DNA from: PZPK01 sp965230795
GTDB lineage: Bacteria > Pseudomonadota > Gammaproteobacteria > Pseudomonadales > Oleiphilaceae
DNA length: 64,000 bases
Assembly: GCA_965230795.1 (NCBI GenBank)
Contig: OZ246020.1
Span: 1,302,001 to 1,366,000, forward strand
Direction: 5' to 3'
Shown in pieces: positions 43,745 through 54,948 of the stretch (positions are counted from its first letter, which is position 1; the number at the start of each line of letters is the position of its first letter). The translations under genes and the position numbers were made by a program. The notes below the pieces were generated by a model. It saw only the letters and a list, made by a program, of their open reading frames with translations, had not been told where the DNA came from and did not search any database.

Positions 43745-44272
43745 ATGTGTTTTTATCGCCTCCTGGTCAATATGTCAGAAGCTTTAATCTATTACCTCGA
43801 AATGACCGAGCGTCCGCGGGATTCCCGCGGGCTTAGTCCGTTCCCGATTCGGATAGAAGAGTGCTGCATTGCTCAGCCGCAGTTTAACCGCTTTCTTTAC
43901 CAATTGGTGGGCGAGCATTGGCAATGGGAAGACAAGCTGACATGGACCGATGCACAATGGAAGGCGCTGATTGAAAGTGACAAGCATAGAACCTGGGTGG
44001 CCTATTCAGAAGGGGCTATAGCGGGGTATTACGAACTGCATCAGTGCGGAACTGATGTAGAAATTCTCTACTTTGGTTTGGCGCCCCAGTTTATAGGCAG
44101 GGGATTGGGAAAAAACCTGCTTGAACATGCGATTCAATCTGCCTGGGATTGGGAGCCGGTCAAACGAGTTTGGCTACACACCTGTAGCAAGGACCATCCG
44201 GGAGCCAGGGCAAATTATTTGGCCCGAGGCTTCAGACAGTACAAGGTTGAAAGAGAGTCGGCTGCAGAGTAG
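43745..44272 (+). CDS. GNAT-family N-acetyltransferase
   Basis: A 175-residue protein. The acetyl-CoA-binding motif A is VEILYFGLAPQFIGRGLGKNLL, given here as LAPQFIGRGLG; it has the Q/R-x-x-G-x-G loop and a following helix. Downstream LHTCSKDHPGARANY is typical of the C-terminal part. The substrate is unknown. The start is uncertain between ATG 43745 and ATG 43772, neither with a good ribosome-binding site. No partner genes. Confidence 0.75.
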   Translation: MCFYRLLVNMSEALIYYLEMTERPRDSRGLSPFPIRIEECCIAQPQFNRFLYQLVGEHWQWEDKLTWTDAQWKALIESDKHRTWVAYSEGAIAGYYELHQCGTDVEILYFGLAPQFIGRGLGKNLLEHAIQSAWDWEPVKRVWLHTCSKDHPGARANYLARGFRQYKVERESAAE

Positions 44273-44405
44273 GGTCTTCGTTCGTGAAACTGCTGGCAGC
44301 TTTAGCGCAACGCGGTATCTCTGTCGAGCTTGGCCGATAAATGGGCAGTCTCGGATAGCTGTGCTATTTTTTCTCTATCTGATTGAATTTCTGGAGTGAT
44401 CAGGT

Positions 44406-46325
44406 TTGACCCTGCGCCGAATCCTTATCGTTAGTTTCTTGTTGAGTTTTTCGTCTCTCACGCATTCACTCGATACGGTTACCTTGCAGCTGAAATGGAA
44501 GCACCAGTTTCAGTTTGCCGGCTATTATGCGGCCTTTGTAAAGGGCTATTACAAGGAAGCAGGGCTGGATGTGGTCATCAAAGAGGCCGTTGTTGGCCAG
44601 GATCCCATTGCCGCTGTCATTGATGGCGAAGCCGAATACGGTGTCGGTACCAGCGAATTACTCTTGCGACATCAGGAGGGAGCGCCGGTTGTTGTACTGG
44701 GAGTGATCTTTCAGCACTCTCCTCTCGGGCTTGTTGTGGCACGTGATTCCGGCGTACAGCATGTTCATGATCTGATCGAAAAGCCCTTGATGATCGAAGC
44801 CAATTCAGCCGAGTTGTTCGCTTTTTTTGCTCGCGAAGGCGTCAATAAAGATTTTCTCAATATTGTTCACCATAGTTTTGATATCCGGGACCTCATTGAT
44901 GGTCGGGTAGTCGGCATGTCTGTCTATATAACCGATGAACCTTTTTCACTGAAGCAAGCAGGAATGGAATACTCCTTGTTTCTGCCGAGTCAGGCGGGGA
45001 TCGATTTCTATGGTGACAACTTCTTTACAACGGAAGAAGAAATCCGGCAGCACCCTGATAGAGTGCGTGCGTTTCGTGATGCAACCATCAAAGGTTGGCA
45101 ATATGCCATGGCGCACCCGGAGGAAATGATTGATCTGATCTATGAACGCTATACACAGCGACATTCCCGTCAGCACCTGGCTTTTGAGGCCAAGAAGATG
45201 ATGGACCTGCTGCAGGCAGATCTGGTTGAGCCGGGATATATGCATGAAGGTCGCTGGCGTCATATTGCCAGTACCTACGCTCAGCAGGGCTTGCTGCATG
45301 CAGATTATGATTTGCATTCCTTCCTCTATCAGCCGGAAGAGGGGATGAAGGTTCGCGAAGTGCGTCAGTGGGTGCTGGGCCTGTTGGCGATTTCCGCAAT
45401 TATTTTTGCTGTGTTGCTTTATGTCTGGCGCTTGAATCGCACGCTGGAAGAAAGAGAAATCTGGCTCAAAAACATTATCGACTACGCGCCTTCAGCCTTG
45501 ATGGTGCTCAACGAAAGGATTGAGATTGTCGACTGGAACGATCAGGCAGAATCCATGTTTGGCTGGCTGAGAGAAGAGGTGATCGGTAAGTCTATGTTTG
45601 ATTTTCTGATACCCGAGTCTGAACGGGAACAGGTCCAGCAGATTCTCTATGAGGTGTTGCGAACCGGTGAACTGACCACCTCTGAAAACTGGAATTTCAC
45701 CAAAGAAGGCAAGCGGATTTTCTGTGACTGGCGCAATGTGACACCCCAGCCGAACACACTGATCTGCATGGCGAATGACATTACTGATCGCTACCGAATG
45801 GAGCAGGAACTCAGAGAAATGGCGCATACCGATGCCTTGACTAAGGTAGCGAATCGATCCCTGTTTTTTGATAAGACCGAGCAGTCAATTCTGTTAGCCA
45901 AACGTCAGCACGTGAAACTGGCCATGTTGTTTATAGATCTGGACGACTTCAAGATCGTAAACGATCAGTATGGCCATGAAGTAGGTGATGTGGTGTTGTG
46001 CGAAGTGGTTCAGCGGATACGCATGGCCATTCGGGAGGCGGATATGCTGGCACGCATCGGTGGTGATGAGTTTGTATTGATGCTCTACAACTGCGAGTCG
46101 GTGGAAAAAGCACAGCAAGTCGCTGAAAAGGTCATTCACGTATTGGAACGCCCACTTAATGTTGCCGGTTTGTCCGTCATTGTCGGGGGCAGCATTGGTA
46201 TCAGTTTATATCCGGATCATGGTGAAAAGGTGACGGAGTTGTTGAAGGCCGCAGACCAGGCCATGTATGCCATTAAGTCAGAAGGTAAGAACGGCATTGG
46301 CTTCGCCAAGCCAAAAAAGACCTGA
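44406..46325 (+). CDS. Diguanylate cyclase with NMT1/THI5 periplasmic sensor and PAS domain
   Basis: A 639-residue membrane signalling protein. A signal peptide is followed by a periplasmic binding domain of the NMT1/THI5 type (about residues 25-310), opening with LQLKWKHQFQFAGYYAA, which in other proteins binds pyrimidine or thiamine precursors. One transmembrane segment lies at about 322-345. Then come a PAS domain (about 350-475, IIDYAPSALMVLN) and a GGDEF domain with the intact signature at 552-556. It should make c-di-GMP in response to a periplasmic ligand. It starts with TTG 44406 after GGAG. Monocistronic as far as seen. Confidence 0.9.
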   Translation: MTLRRILIVSFLLSFSSLTHSLDTVTLQLKWKHQFQFAGYYAAFVKGYYKEAGLDVVIKEAVVGQDPIAAVIDGEAEYGVGTSELLLRHQEGAPVVVLGVIFQHSPLGLVVARDSGVQHVHDLIEKPLMIEANSAELFAFFAREGVNKDFLNIVHHSFDIRDLIDGRVVGMSVYITDEPFSLKQAGMEYSLFLPSQAGIDFYGDNFFTTEEEIRQHPDRVRAFRDATIKGWQYAMAHPEEMIDLIYERYTQRHSRQHLAFEAKKMMDLLQADLVEPGYMHEGRWRHIASTYAQQGLLHADYDLHSFLYQPEEGMKVREVRQWVLGLLAISAIIFAVLLYVWRLNRTLEEREIWLKNIIDYAPSALMVLNERIEIVDWNDQAESMFGWLREEVIGKSMFDFLIPESEREQVQQILYEVLRTGELTTSENWNFTKEGKRIFCDWRNVTPQPNTLICMANDITDRYRMEQELREMAHTDALTKVANRSLFFDKTEQSILLAKRQHVKLAMLFIDLDDFKIVNDQYGHEVGDVVLCEVVQRIRMAIREADMLARIGGDEFVLMLYNCESVEKAQQVAEKVIHVLERPLNVAGLSVIVGGSIGISLYPDHGEKVTELLKAADQAMYAIKSEGKNGIGFAKPKKT

Positions 46326-46326
46326 T

Positions 46327-46926
46327 TCAGCGTCCATAAATCCTGTCCAGAGTCGCTTTAGCCTGAGTGATTCGATCGAATTCTTCCGGGTTACCGCCCT
46401 TGTCCGGGTGAAGTTCCTGGGCCAGCCTGCGATAGGCTTTTCTAATCCTCTCCGAATTGCTGCTGGCGGGTAGGCCAAGGGCGGCAAGTGCTTCTACACG
46501 GTCATCCAGTGCCAGAAATCGTTGCCAGAAGTCATTCAGCATCCGATTGACATCTTCCTCACTGGTCTCAAAGTAATGGCGAAAATCCAGATAGTAGTCC
46601 CGCACGGTGTCATGTCGGGCCAATGCCTCACTGCCGGATGAAAAGGGCAGGCGCTGCACACGTACCGATGTGATGTCGAGGAGATAGCGTTCCGCTTTCA
46701 GGTACCGGCTCTGCAAGGTGTACAGGGCATGTTTGGTGAGAAAGTGGGCGCAGAAAAGTGTCTTGCTGTGATTCAGATCCAGATCAGGAAACGGGTCGAT
46801 GGCCTGCTCTTTCAGATGCTTGATCAGATCATGCTCGTTGCAACTGGGGGAATGATCGAGATAGCGGTCGATCGTTTCGACAATGCGATCCAGGTCATCG
46901 CTGGAGTGACTGGCAGTAGGCTGCAT
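46327..46926 (-). CDS. DnaJ-related protein with C-terminal J domain
   Basis: A 199-residue protein. The first 130 residues match the DNAJ-related family by pattern (FPDLDLNHSKTLFCAHFLTKHALY). The last 60 are a J domain with the HPD tripeptide in LAQELHPDKGG and ending ILDRIYGR-like. The J domain stimulates DnaK ATPase; the client is unknown. It is transcribed away from ttcA, with starts about 80 bases apart. Confidence 0.85.
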   Translation of the reverse strand: MQPTASHSSDDLDRIVETIDRYLDHSPSCNEHDLIKHLKEQAIDPFPDLDLNHSKTLFCAHFLTKHALYTLQSRYLKAERYLLDITSVRVQRLPFSSGSEALARHDTVRDYYLDFRHYFETSEEDVNRMLNDFWQRFLALDDRVEALAALGLPASSNSERIRKAYRRLAQELHPDKGGNPEEFDRITQAKATLDRIYGR

Positions 46927-47005
46927 AAATGTTAACCAAATTTCTCGCTGGCGAGGGAAATGGGTATAATGCCCGCCCGCTCAGATTTGCTTCACGAGGT
47001 TCAGT

Positions 47006-47911
47006 ATGCAGGCTTTGCTTGGCGCCGAAAAGTACGAGTTCAACAAACTGCAGAAAAAACTGCGGAGCGGGGTCGGTCGTGCCATTCAGGACTACAACAT
47101 GATCGAAGCCGGAGATCGCGTGATGGTCTGTTTGTCCGGCGGCAAAGACAGCTTTACCATGTTGAGCATCCTGCAGAATCTGCAAAAAAGTGCGCCGGTC
47201 GATTTTGAGCTGATCGCGGTTAATCTGGATCAGAAGCAGCCCGGTTTCCCGGAACATGTCCTGCCCGAATACCTGGAATCGCTGGGTATTGAATACTACA
47301 TCATTGATAAAGACACGTATTCCATCGTCAAATCAAAAATCCCTGAAGGCAAAACCACCTGTGGGCTGTGTTCCCGACTGCGTCGCGGTACCTTGTATGC
47401 CTTTGCTGAAGATATCAAAGCGACCAAGATTGCCCTCGGTCATCACAAGGATGACATGGTTGAGACCCTGTTTCTGAACATGTTTCACGGCGCCAAGCTG
47501 TCGGCAATGCCGCCAAAATTGTTGTCTGACGACGAGCGCAATGTGGTGATTCGTCCTTTGGCCTACTGTCGTGAAAAGGATATCAGCCGCTTTGCGGAAA
47601 TCATGGAATACCCCATTATCCCCTGCAACCTCTGTGGCTCGCAGGAAAATCTCCAGCGCCAGAACATCAAGGCCATGCTTCAGGAATGGGAGCGTCAGCA
47701 TCCCTCACGTATCGAAAGCATCTTCAATTCCCTGCAGAACGTCGCGCCATCACAATTGGCCGATACCAAGTTGTTTGATTTTGAGAATCTGGCACTAAAT
47801 CGCCAGGGCGATCGCAAAGCCTATGATCATGAAATGGAAGCGGTGGTGTCGTCGTCGCGTCCCAAGGATGATGACGACATCGTACAGATTCTGGATATCC
47901 TGCCCCGATAG
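47006..47911 (+). CDS. ttcA: tRNA 2-thiocytidine biosynthesis protein TtcA
   Basis: A 301-residue PP-loop ATPase that thiolates cytidine 32 of some tRNAs using a [4Fe-4S] cluster. The PP-loop is SGGKDS at 44-49. The conserved cysteine pair is C119 and C122 in TCGLC, and a second cysteine motif occurs in IPCNLCGS. Length matches E. coli TtcA (311). It stands alone; a weak hairpin GCACGGGC/GCCTGTGC follows near 47925-47943 without a T-tract. Confidence 0.95.
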   Translation: MQALLGAEKYEFNKLQKKLRSGVGRAIQDYNMIEAGDRVMVCLSGGKDSFTMLSILQNLQKSAPVDFELIAVNLDQKQPGFPEHVLPEYLESLGIEYYIIDKDTYSIVKSKIPEGKTTCGLCSRLRRGTLYAFAEDIKATKIALGHHKDDMVETLFLNMFHGAKLSAMPPKLLSDDERNVVIRPLAYCREKDISRFAEIMEYPIIPCNLCGSQENLQRQNIKAMLQEWERQHPSRIESIFNSLQNVAPSQLADTKLFDFENLALNRQGDRKAYDHEMEAVVSSSRPKDDDDIVQILDILPR

Positions 47912-48021
47912 AAGCATTAGATTTGCACGGGCAGTGCCTGTGCGTTGAATGCGAGTGTCAGTACTAAAGTGTTAGCTTATTGAAAGAAGGAACGCTGAAC
48001 AGGGCAGCAGGGAAAGGCGAG

Positions 48022-48053
48022 GAAACAAAAAGGCCAGGCGTTTTCACCTGGCC
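48022..48053 (-). terminator. Intrinsic terminator of the 43-codon gene
   Basis: On the minus strand GGCCAGG/CCTGGCC with an 8-base loop, then TTTTTGTTT. It lies just after the small gene's stop codon. Confidence 0.88.
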
Positions 48054-48066
48054 AATGTCTGACAGT

Positions 48067-48198
48067 CTAGCTGGATGGCTTGGAAGCTTCGTCGTTCTGC
48101 TCTTGCTTCGACTTGAGCCCCTTGTTAACAATAACTGATACCAGAACCGCCGCAGCCATGGCGACGAATATGCTTGTGATAAAGGGAAATGAAGCCAT
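48067..48198 (-). CDS. Small single-pass membrane protein (43 residues)
   Basis: A 43-codon gene, too short for most gene callers' defaults. It begins MASFPFITSIFVAMAAA, continues with VLVSVIVNKG, and ends in a polar tail rich in K, Q, E and S (KSKQEQNDE). This makes one transmembrane helix at about residues 5-25, probably with the charged tail in the cytoplasm. AAGGAG lies a correct seven bases or so before the ATG. A CRP-type operator lies about 75 bases upstream and a strong terminator follows the stop, so the transcription unit looks complete. I do not recognise the family. Lying between ttcA and the cco assembly genes, it could be an oxidase or envelope accessory, but that is a guess. 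Confidence 0.75.
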   Translation of the reverse strand: MASFPFITSIFVAMAAAVLVSVIVNKGLKSKQEQNDEASKPSS

Positions 48199-48222
48199 AG
48201 ACCTTCTCCTTAACTACTCGTG

Positions 48223-48287
48223 ATAATGCGGGGAATGCATCCTTTTCTGCATCCCACAACTCAAATAATAGTGTGAACTGTGTCACA
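48223..48287 (-). promoter_or_regulatory. CRP/Vfr-type box and -10 upstream of the 43-codon gene
   Basis: TGTGA-ACTGTG-TCACA at 48272-48287 matches the CRP core TGTGA-N6-TCACA without a mismatch. On the minus strand a -10-like CATTAT lies at 48228-48223; it places the box centre near -62, a usual class I activator position. The start point is inferred, not measured. Confidence 0.6.
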
Positions 48288-48355
48288 AAAAAAGAGGGCT
48301 TGGAGGAAAAGATTGTTCGATCAATAAGACAGTAACAGTTTTATGACAGTTTTCG

Positions 48356-48372
48356 TGTTCCATATTGGAACA
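48356..48372. promoter_or_regulatory. Perfect 17-bp palindrome, possible operator
   Basis: TGTTCCATATTGGAACA: two 7-base arms around TAT. It lies between the SafE-like gene stop and the 43-codon gene. Symmetry suggests a dimeric regulator site; no known consensus assigned. Confidence 0.4.
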
Positions 48373-48444
48373 ATACAGAGTTGGATATTGTCCTCTCAAT
48401 TGGATTTGCGTACCTGCGGACGGAAAGTTGCGTATCCAATTAAT

Positions 48445-49173
48445 TCAGCGGTTCATGAGTAAATATGCTTGGCTTTGCACCACCGGCAATGACCAAAGAC
48501 CGAACAGAATCATCAAACTACCCGCCACATTCCGAAAGTGCTGATTTCGAATGAGTGCGCTGACCTGCGTAGCAAAATATCCGGTGGCCAGCATCGAAGG
48601 CAGGGTGCCGAGACCAAAGCAGATCATCACCAGAGCCGACTGCGCGGCATTACCTTGGCTGCCAGCCCAGATCAGGGCCGAGTAAACCAGTCCGCAGGGT
48701 AACCAGCCCCATACCATGCCTACCGTAAATGCGCGGGAGAACGAGGTGATGGGCATGAGACCACGCGCCAGAGGCTGAATGCGTCGCCACAGTACCTGCC
48801 CGAGTCGTTCGATGACGATGAGCCCGTTAAACCACTGGCCAATGTAAAAGCCCATCAGAATCAGCATGATTGCAGCGAGGTAGCGCAAGGCCGTCGCGGT
48901 GGCCAGCGTTTGGCTGAGCCAGAATCCCATCAAGCCGACAATCAGTCCGGCGAGAGCGTAGGAGCTGATGCGGCCGAGGTTATAGCCGAGCAGCAGGGAA
49001 GCCGAGGAGGCGGGCGCTGAGGCTTCTGCATTGTGCAGGGGAATCCTGCGGGCGTTCTGACTGCTCAGTCCCAGCGCACTGGCCAGGCCGCCGCACATGC
49101 CCAGGCAATGGACCGAGCCCATCAGGCCCAGCAAAAATGCCGAGATAAGAATCTGAATGTCTGCAACACTCAT
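48445..49173 (-). CDS. SafE/DsbD-2-like membrane protein following ccoS
   Basis: A 242-residue inner-membrane protein of six or so helices, with the family pattern GLMGSVHCLGMCGGL near the N-terminus (conserved H and two C). A mirrored GMVWGWLPCGLVYSALIWAG follows in the second half. This is the sulfite-exporter-like family commonly found downstream of ccoS, thought to help supply copper or redox equivalents for cbb3 assembly. It overlaps ccoS by four bases, the last gene of ccoGHIS. Confidence 0.88.
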   Translation of the reverse strand: MSVADIQILISAFLLGLMGSVHCLGMCGGLASALGLSSQNARRIPLHNAEASAPASSASLLLGYNLGRISSYALAGLIVGLMGFWLSQTLATATALRYLAAIMLILMGFYIGQWFNGLIVIERLGQVLWRRIQPLARGLMPITSFSRAFTVGMVWGWLPCGLVYSALIWAGSQGNAAQSALVMICFGLGTLPSMLATGYFATQVSALIRNQHFRNVAGSLMILFGLWSLPVVQSQAYLLMNR

Positions 49174-49403
49174 GCTGTCGGAGGTGGCTCTCGATCATCC
49201 GCTTGCGTGGCAGATTTCACCTTGTCTTTTTTTGGTGATTCTTCGCGGCCGGGAATCATATCCTCATCATCGTCGTAGAGAATGCTGTGGGCAGGACCTT
49301 CCAGATCGTCGTATTGACCACTCTTGACTGCCCAGCCGAAAATGCCGATCGCAACGGCCACAAGAATGATGGAGACGGGAATCAGGATGAAGAGTATTTC
49401 CAT
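49170..49403 (-). CDS. ccoS: cbb3-type cytochrome oxidase assembly protein CcoS
   Basis: 77 residues: an N-terminal transmembrane helix (FILIPVSIILVAVAIGIF) followed by GWAVKSGQYDDLEGP, the invariant CcoS motif, and an acidic then lysine-rich tail. CcoS is required for insertion of heme and copper into CcoN. Four bases separate it from ccoI and it overlaps the SafE-like gene. Confidence 0.95.
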   Translation of the reverse strand: MEILFILIPVSIILVAVAIGIFGWAVKSGQYDDLEGPAHSILYDDDEDMIPGREESPKKDKVKSATQADDREPPPTA

Positions 49404-49407
49404 GACG

Positions 49408-51846
<2,439 letters not shown>

Positions 51847-51853
51847 AGGCGGG

Positions 51854-52378
51854 TCAGGGCAGGTTCAGAGTATGTTGACTGACGGGGAAAACCAGCTCCT
51901 CACGGATGCGCCAGCGTGCATCATGAGCCAGCAGACTTAAATACCAGCGGCCTTCAGGCGCATTGCTTTCCAGATTGCCCACATAGCCATTGGCAGAAGG
52001 TAGCAGGCGAATTTCCTGATCGAAATCCCCAATGGTGGGGTGGACCAGTTTCAGGATAAGAAAGGGTTCCTTGCCTGTTTTTAGCGCCTCTTCCTGCACC
52101 AGAATTTCGCCGTTTTCGGCAATGGAAATGACCGGCAACAGGTCCAGCTTTTTAGCCAGCTGATCCTGCTCAATAGTCTGGTTGATGGCCAGGCCGTCCT
52201 TGTAGTAGTTGTCGTTCACCAATGAATCCTTTCCGCTGACGGCGAAGAAAATCATGATGCTGCTGAGTATCACCGATGCGATGGGAATGCTGAGTACGAA
52301 CCACAGCCAGCGTTGACGATACCAGGGTTTGACGGAAGATTGGTCGCTCATTGTTTGCAAAGATTCCAGTGTAGCCAT
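51854..52378 (-). CDS. ccoH: CcoH/FixH family protein
   Basis: 174 residues. One transmembrane helix (LWFVLSIPIASVILSSIMIFFAV) precedes a periplasmic beta domain with NDNYYKDGLAINQTI, typical of FixH. The frame is open to 52549, which would overlap ccoG. ATG 52378 has AAGGAG upstream, lies after the ccoG stop, and is chosen. It aids cbb3 oxidase assembly together with CcoI. Confidence 0.9.
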   Translation of the reverse strand: MATLESLQTMSDQSSVKPWYRQRWLWFVLSIPIASVILSSIMIFFAVSGKDSLVNDNYYKDGLAINQTIEQDQLAKKLDLLPVISIAENGEILVQEEALKTGKEPFLILKLVHPTIGDFDQEIRLLPSANGYVGNLESNAPEGRWYLSLLAHDARWRIREELVFPVSQHTLNLP

Positions 52379-52391
52379 CGTCGTCGACTCC

Positions 52392-53846
52392 TTACTGCGC
52401 ACTGCCCAGGAAGCGACTTTCGCTATGGGCCGTGAGGTTGGCGTCATCCACGGCGGTGACGGTGAATTCAATATCGTAGTGTGTACGCTCCATGTATTTC
52501 GGGTCAACCTCGACACTGGTGGGCAAGTTATACACCTCACCTGATTCAATGTAGAAGCTCGTCGGAGTCGTGATCTTCATGCTTTCGATACCCGCAACAC
52601 TGAGCTGGAATTCCTTCGCCTGATCCGACATGTTCATGATTTTGAGCGTGTAGGAGTTCTCAATTTGTCCCATGCCTGTCAGCTGATACAGGGCTCCCCG
52701 ATCTTTGATGACATCCAGCTCAAGCGGAATACGGGTCAGTATGTTGTAGGCGAACAGCGATACCATTAGTAAGAGGATGCTTGCGTAAGCAATGGATTTG
52801 GGACGAACAATATGCTCGGGTTTGCCCTGCAGGGTTTTTTCCGTGGTATAGCTGATAAGGCCCGGGGCGTAATCCATTTTTTCCATGATCGAATCGCAAG
52901 CATCGATACACAGGGCACAACCGATACACTCATATTGCAGGCCATCGCGAATGTCGATGCCGGTGGGGCATACCTGCACGCACATGCCACAGTCGACACA
53001 GTCACCAAGTCCCATTTCCTTGTAATCTGCGTTGCGTTTTCGGCTGCCTCGGGGGTCACCACGTTCTTTATCGTAGGAGACGATCAGTGTATTGGAGTCA
53101 AACATCACCGACTGAAAGCGCGCGTATGGGCACATGTACAGACATACCTGCTCTCGCATCCAGCCGGCATTGAGATAGGTGGCGACCGTAAAGAAAGCAA
53201 TCCAGAAATAGGCCCAGCCATTGTCGATACCCAGACTGAAGAAATCAGGGGTGAGTTCCCGGATCGGATAGAAATAACCGACAAAAGTAAAACCGGTCCA
53301 GAAGGCAACCAGTAGCCATAGCAGATGTTTGGTGGCTTTCTTTCTCGCTTTGGTGCCACTCATGGCTTCCTTGTCGAGCTTCATGCGCTGATTGCGACTG
53401 CCTTCAACCTTCTCTTCTATCCACATGAAGATAAAGGTCCAGGCTGTCTGCGGACAGGTATAGCCACACCAGACACGCCCAAAGAGGGTCGTGATGAAAA
53501 ACAGGCCATAGGCGCAGATGATCAGTGCCAGCGACAGTAATACGAATTCCTGAGGCCAGAAGGTGATGCCGAACAGGTGAAACTGGCGGGCAGGGAGGTC
53601 GAAATGCACCAGTTGTTGACCGCCGACAGAAATCCAGCAGACAAGAAAATAGCTCAGCATCAGCGCCCACAGGGATACCCGACGGATACGCTGGAAAAAG
53701 CCTTTGATTTTTTTGACGTAGATTTTTTTACGGGCGGCGTAGAGTTCGACGGTTTTGTCGACGCCAGCCTGGGCATCTCCTGCGCCGTAAACTTCGAGTT
53801 TCTGCGTTCCCGGTTCGACTTGCTTGACAGGAATTTTATCAGTCAT
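52392..53846 (-). CDS. ccoG: Cytochrome c oxidase accessory protein CcoG
   Basis: 484 residues. Several membrane helices in the first half (ALMLSYFLVCWISVGGQ), including the CGYTCPQTAW motif. Two 4Fe-4S ferredoxin clusters lie in CVDCGMCVQVCPTGID and CIGCALCIDACD, and a C-terminal periplasmic immunoglobulin-like domain follows. CcoG is a copper reductase supplying Cu(I) for cbb3 maturation. It is first gene of the assembly unit; a 211-base gap with a hairpin separates it from ccoP. Confidence 0.95.
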   Translation of the reverse strand: MTDKIPVKQVEPGTQKLEVYGAGDAQAGVDKTVELYAARKKIYVKKIKGFFQRIRRVSLWALMLSYFLVCWISVGGQQLVHFDLPARQFHLFGITFWPQEFVLLSLALIICAYGLFFITTLFGRVWCGYTCPQTAWTFIFMWIEEKVEGSRNQRMKLDKEAMSGTKARKKATKHLLWLLVAFWTGFTFVGYFYPIRELTPDFFSLGIDNGWAYFWIAFFTVATYLNAGWMREQVCLYMCPYARFQSVMFDSNTLIVSYDKERGDPRGSRKRNADYKEMGLGDCVDCGMCVQVCPTGIDIRDGLQYECIGCALCIDACDSIMEKMDYAPGLISYTTEKTLQGKPEHIVRPKSIAYASILLLMVSLFAYNILTRIPLELDVIKDRGALYQLTGMGQIENSYTLKIMNMSDQAKEFQLSVAGIESMKITTPTSFYIESGEVYNLPTSVEVDPKYMERTHYDIEFTVTAVDDANLTAHSESRFLGSAQ

Positions 53847-54004
53847 TGCCTGAACTTCACCCTTTGCTGGCTGATTTAAGCCTCAAGCGATCGTCATGAT
53901 CTGAAATCGGAGCCCGTCCTTGTGTCCGCAGGAAAGACCCTTTGGGTCATACGTCTATTGAGAACCGGTTGTTGGAGGAATAATGCTCAATACTGTTTTG
54001 TCTG

Positions 54005-54044
54005 AGTCGTCCCACGTCGCCTTCCTGGCGAAAACGGGACGACT
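54005..54044. repeat. Nested inverted repeat between ccoP and ccoG
   Basis: Outer arms AGTCGTCCC and GGGACGACT (9 bp), inner stem TCGCC/GGCGA with a TTCCT loop. A T-tract follows on the plus strand only (TTTTTATAG), so it is not a terminator for the cco transcript. It may mark processing or stabilise ccoNOQP mRNA. Confidence 0.75.
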
Positions 54045-54057
54045 TTTTATAGCCTGT

Positions 54058-54948
54058 TTAGTTGGACAGGCTGTAAACGTAAGCTGCCAGCAAATGAATC
54101 TTTTCTTCGCTGAGCTTGTCTTTCTGTGCGGGCATGACACCGGCGCGACCATGCAGCAGGGTCTGAGTGATCTTGGCAGGCGTGCTGCCGTATAGCCAGA
54201 TGTTATCTGTCAGATTCGGTGCACCAACAGCCTGCATACCCTTGGCATCGGCACCATGACAGGCCGCACAGGCAGTCTGGAACATTTCTGCACCACGCTG
54301 GGCAGCGGCTTCGTCATCGGAACGACCACTGAAAGCCAGCAGATAATGGGTCAGGTCCTGCACGTCTTCATTGCTCATGTCAGGCTTCAGGCCTTTCGCT
54401 GGCATTTGACCATTTCGCCCGTTGATGAGCGTGGTTTTGATAGTCTCCGGGTCGCCACCGTAAAGCCAGTCGTCATCGGTGAGGTTGGGGAAGCCCAGCG
54501 CACCACGGCCAGCGGAGCCATGGCATACCGCACAATTGTTGGCAAACAGGCGCTGGCCGACTTTCATGGCTTCTTCGTCCTGCGCCAGCTCCGGAATCGG
54601 GCGAGCGGCGAAGGCGTCAAAAATCGGCCCGTATTTTTCTTCCGCTTCCTGAACCTCTTGTTCCCACTGGCCTGTAGAGGACCAGTCCAGTAATCCCTGA
54701 TAGTTCCCCAGAGTGGGATACAACAGCGCATAGGCAAAGCCGAAGATGCAGGTAATGATAAACAGGTGCAACCACCACTTGGGCATGGGGTTGTCGTACT
54801 CTTCAATGCCATCAAAAGAATGGCCGACGGTGTTTTCAGTTTCAGTATCAAAGCGTTGACCTTTGCGCGTGGCGTAGATCAGCCACAGGCAGCCAAAAAT
54901 ACTGCCCAGTACGATCAACGATACCCAGAAGCTCCAGAAACTAGTCAT
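54058..54948 (-). CDS. ccoP: cbb3 oxidase diheme subunit CcoP
   Basis: 296 residues. It has an N-terminal membrane region (FWSFWVSLIVLGSIFGCLWLIY) and a second helix near residue 60. Two c-type heme sites are CAVCH and CAACH, each with a following methionine-containing loop. It carries electrons from soluble cytochrome c into the oxidase. Overlaps ccoQ by eight bases. Confidence 0.97.
   Translation of the reverse strand: MTSFWSFWVSLIVLGSIFGCLWLIYATRKGQRFDTETENTVGHSFDGIEEYDNPMPKWWLHLFIITCIFGFAYALLYPTLGNYQGLLDWSSTGQWEQEVQEAEEKYGPIFDAFAARPIPELAQDEEAMKVGQRLFANNCAVCHGSAGRGALGFPNLTDDDWLYGGDPETIKTTLINGRNGQMPAKGLKPDMSNEDVQDLTHYLLAFSGRSDDEAAAQRGAEMFQTACAACHGADAKGMQAVGAPNLTDNIWLYGSTPAKITQTLLHGRAGVMPAQKDKLSEEKIHLLAAYVYSLSN

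Noticed and set aside
48314..48325. TTGTTCGATCAA as an FNR box
   Set aside because: Only one half-site is correct and the spacing is two bases short of TTGAT-N4-ATCAA.
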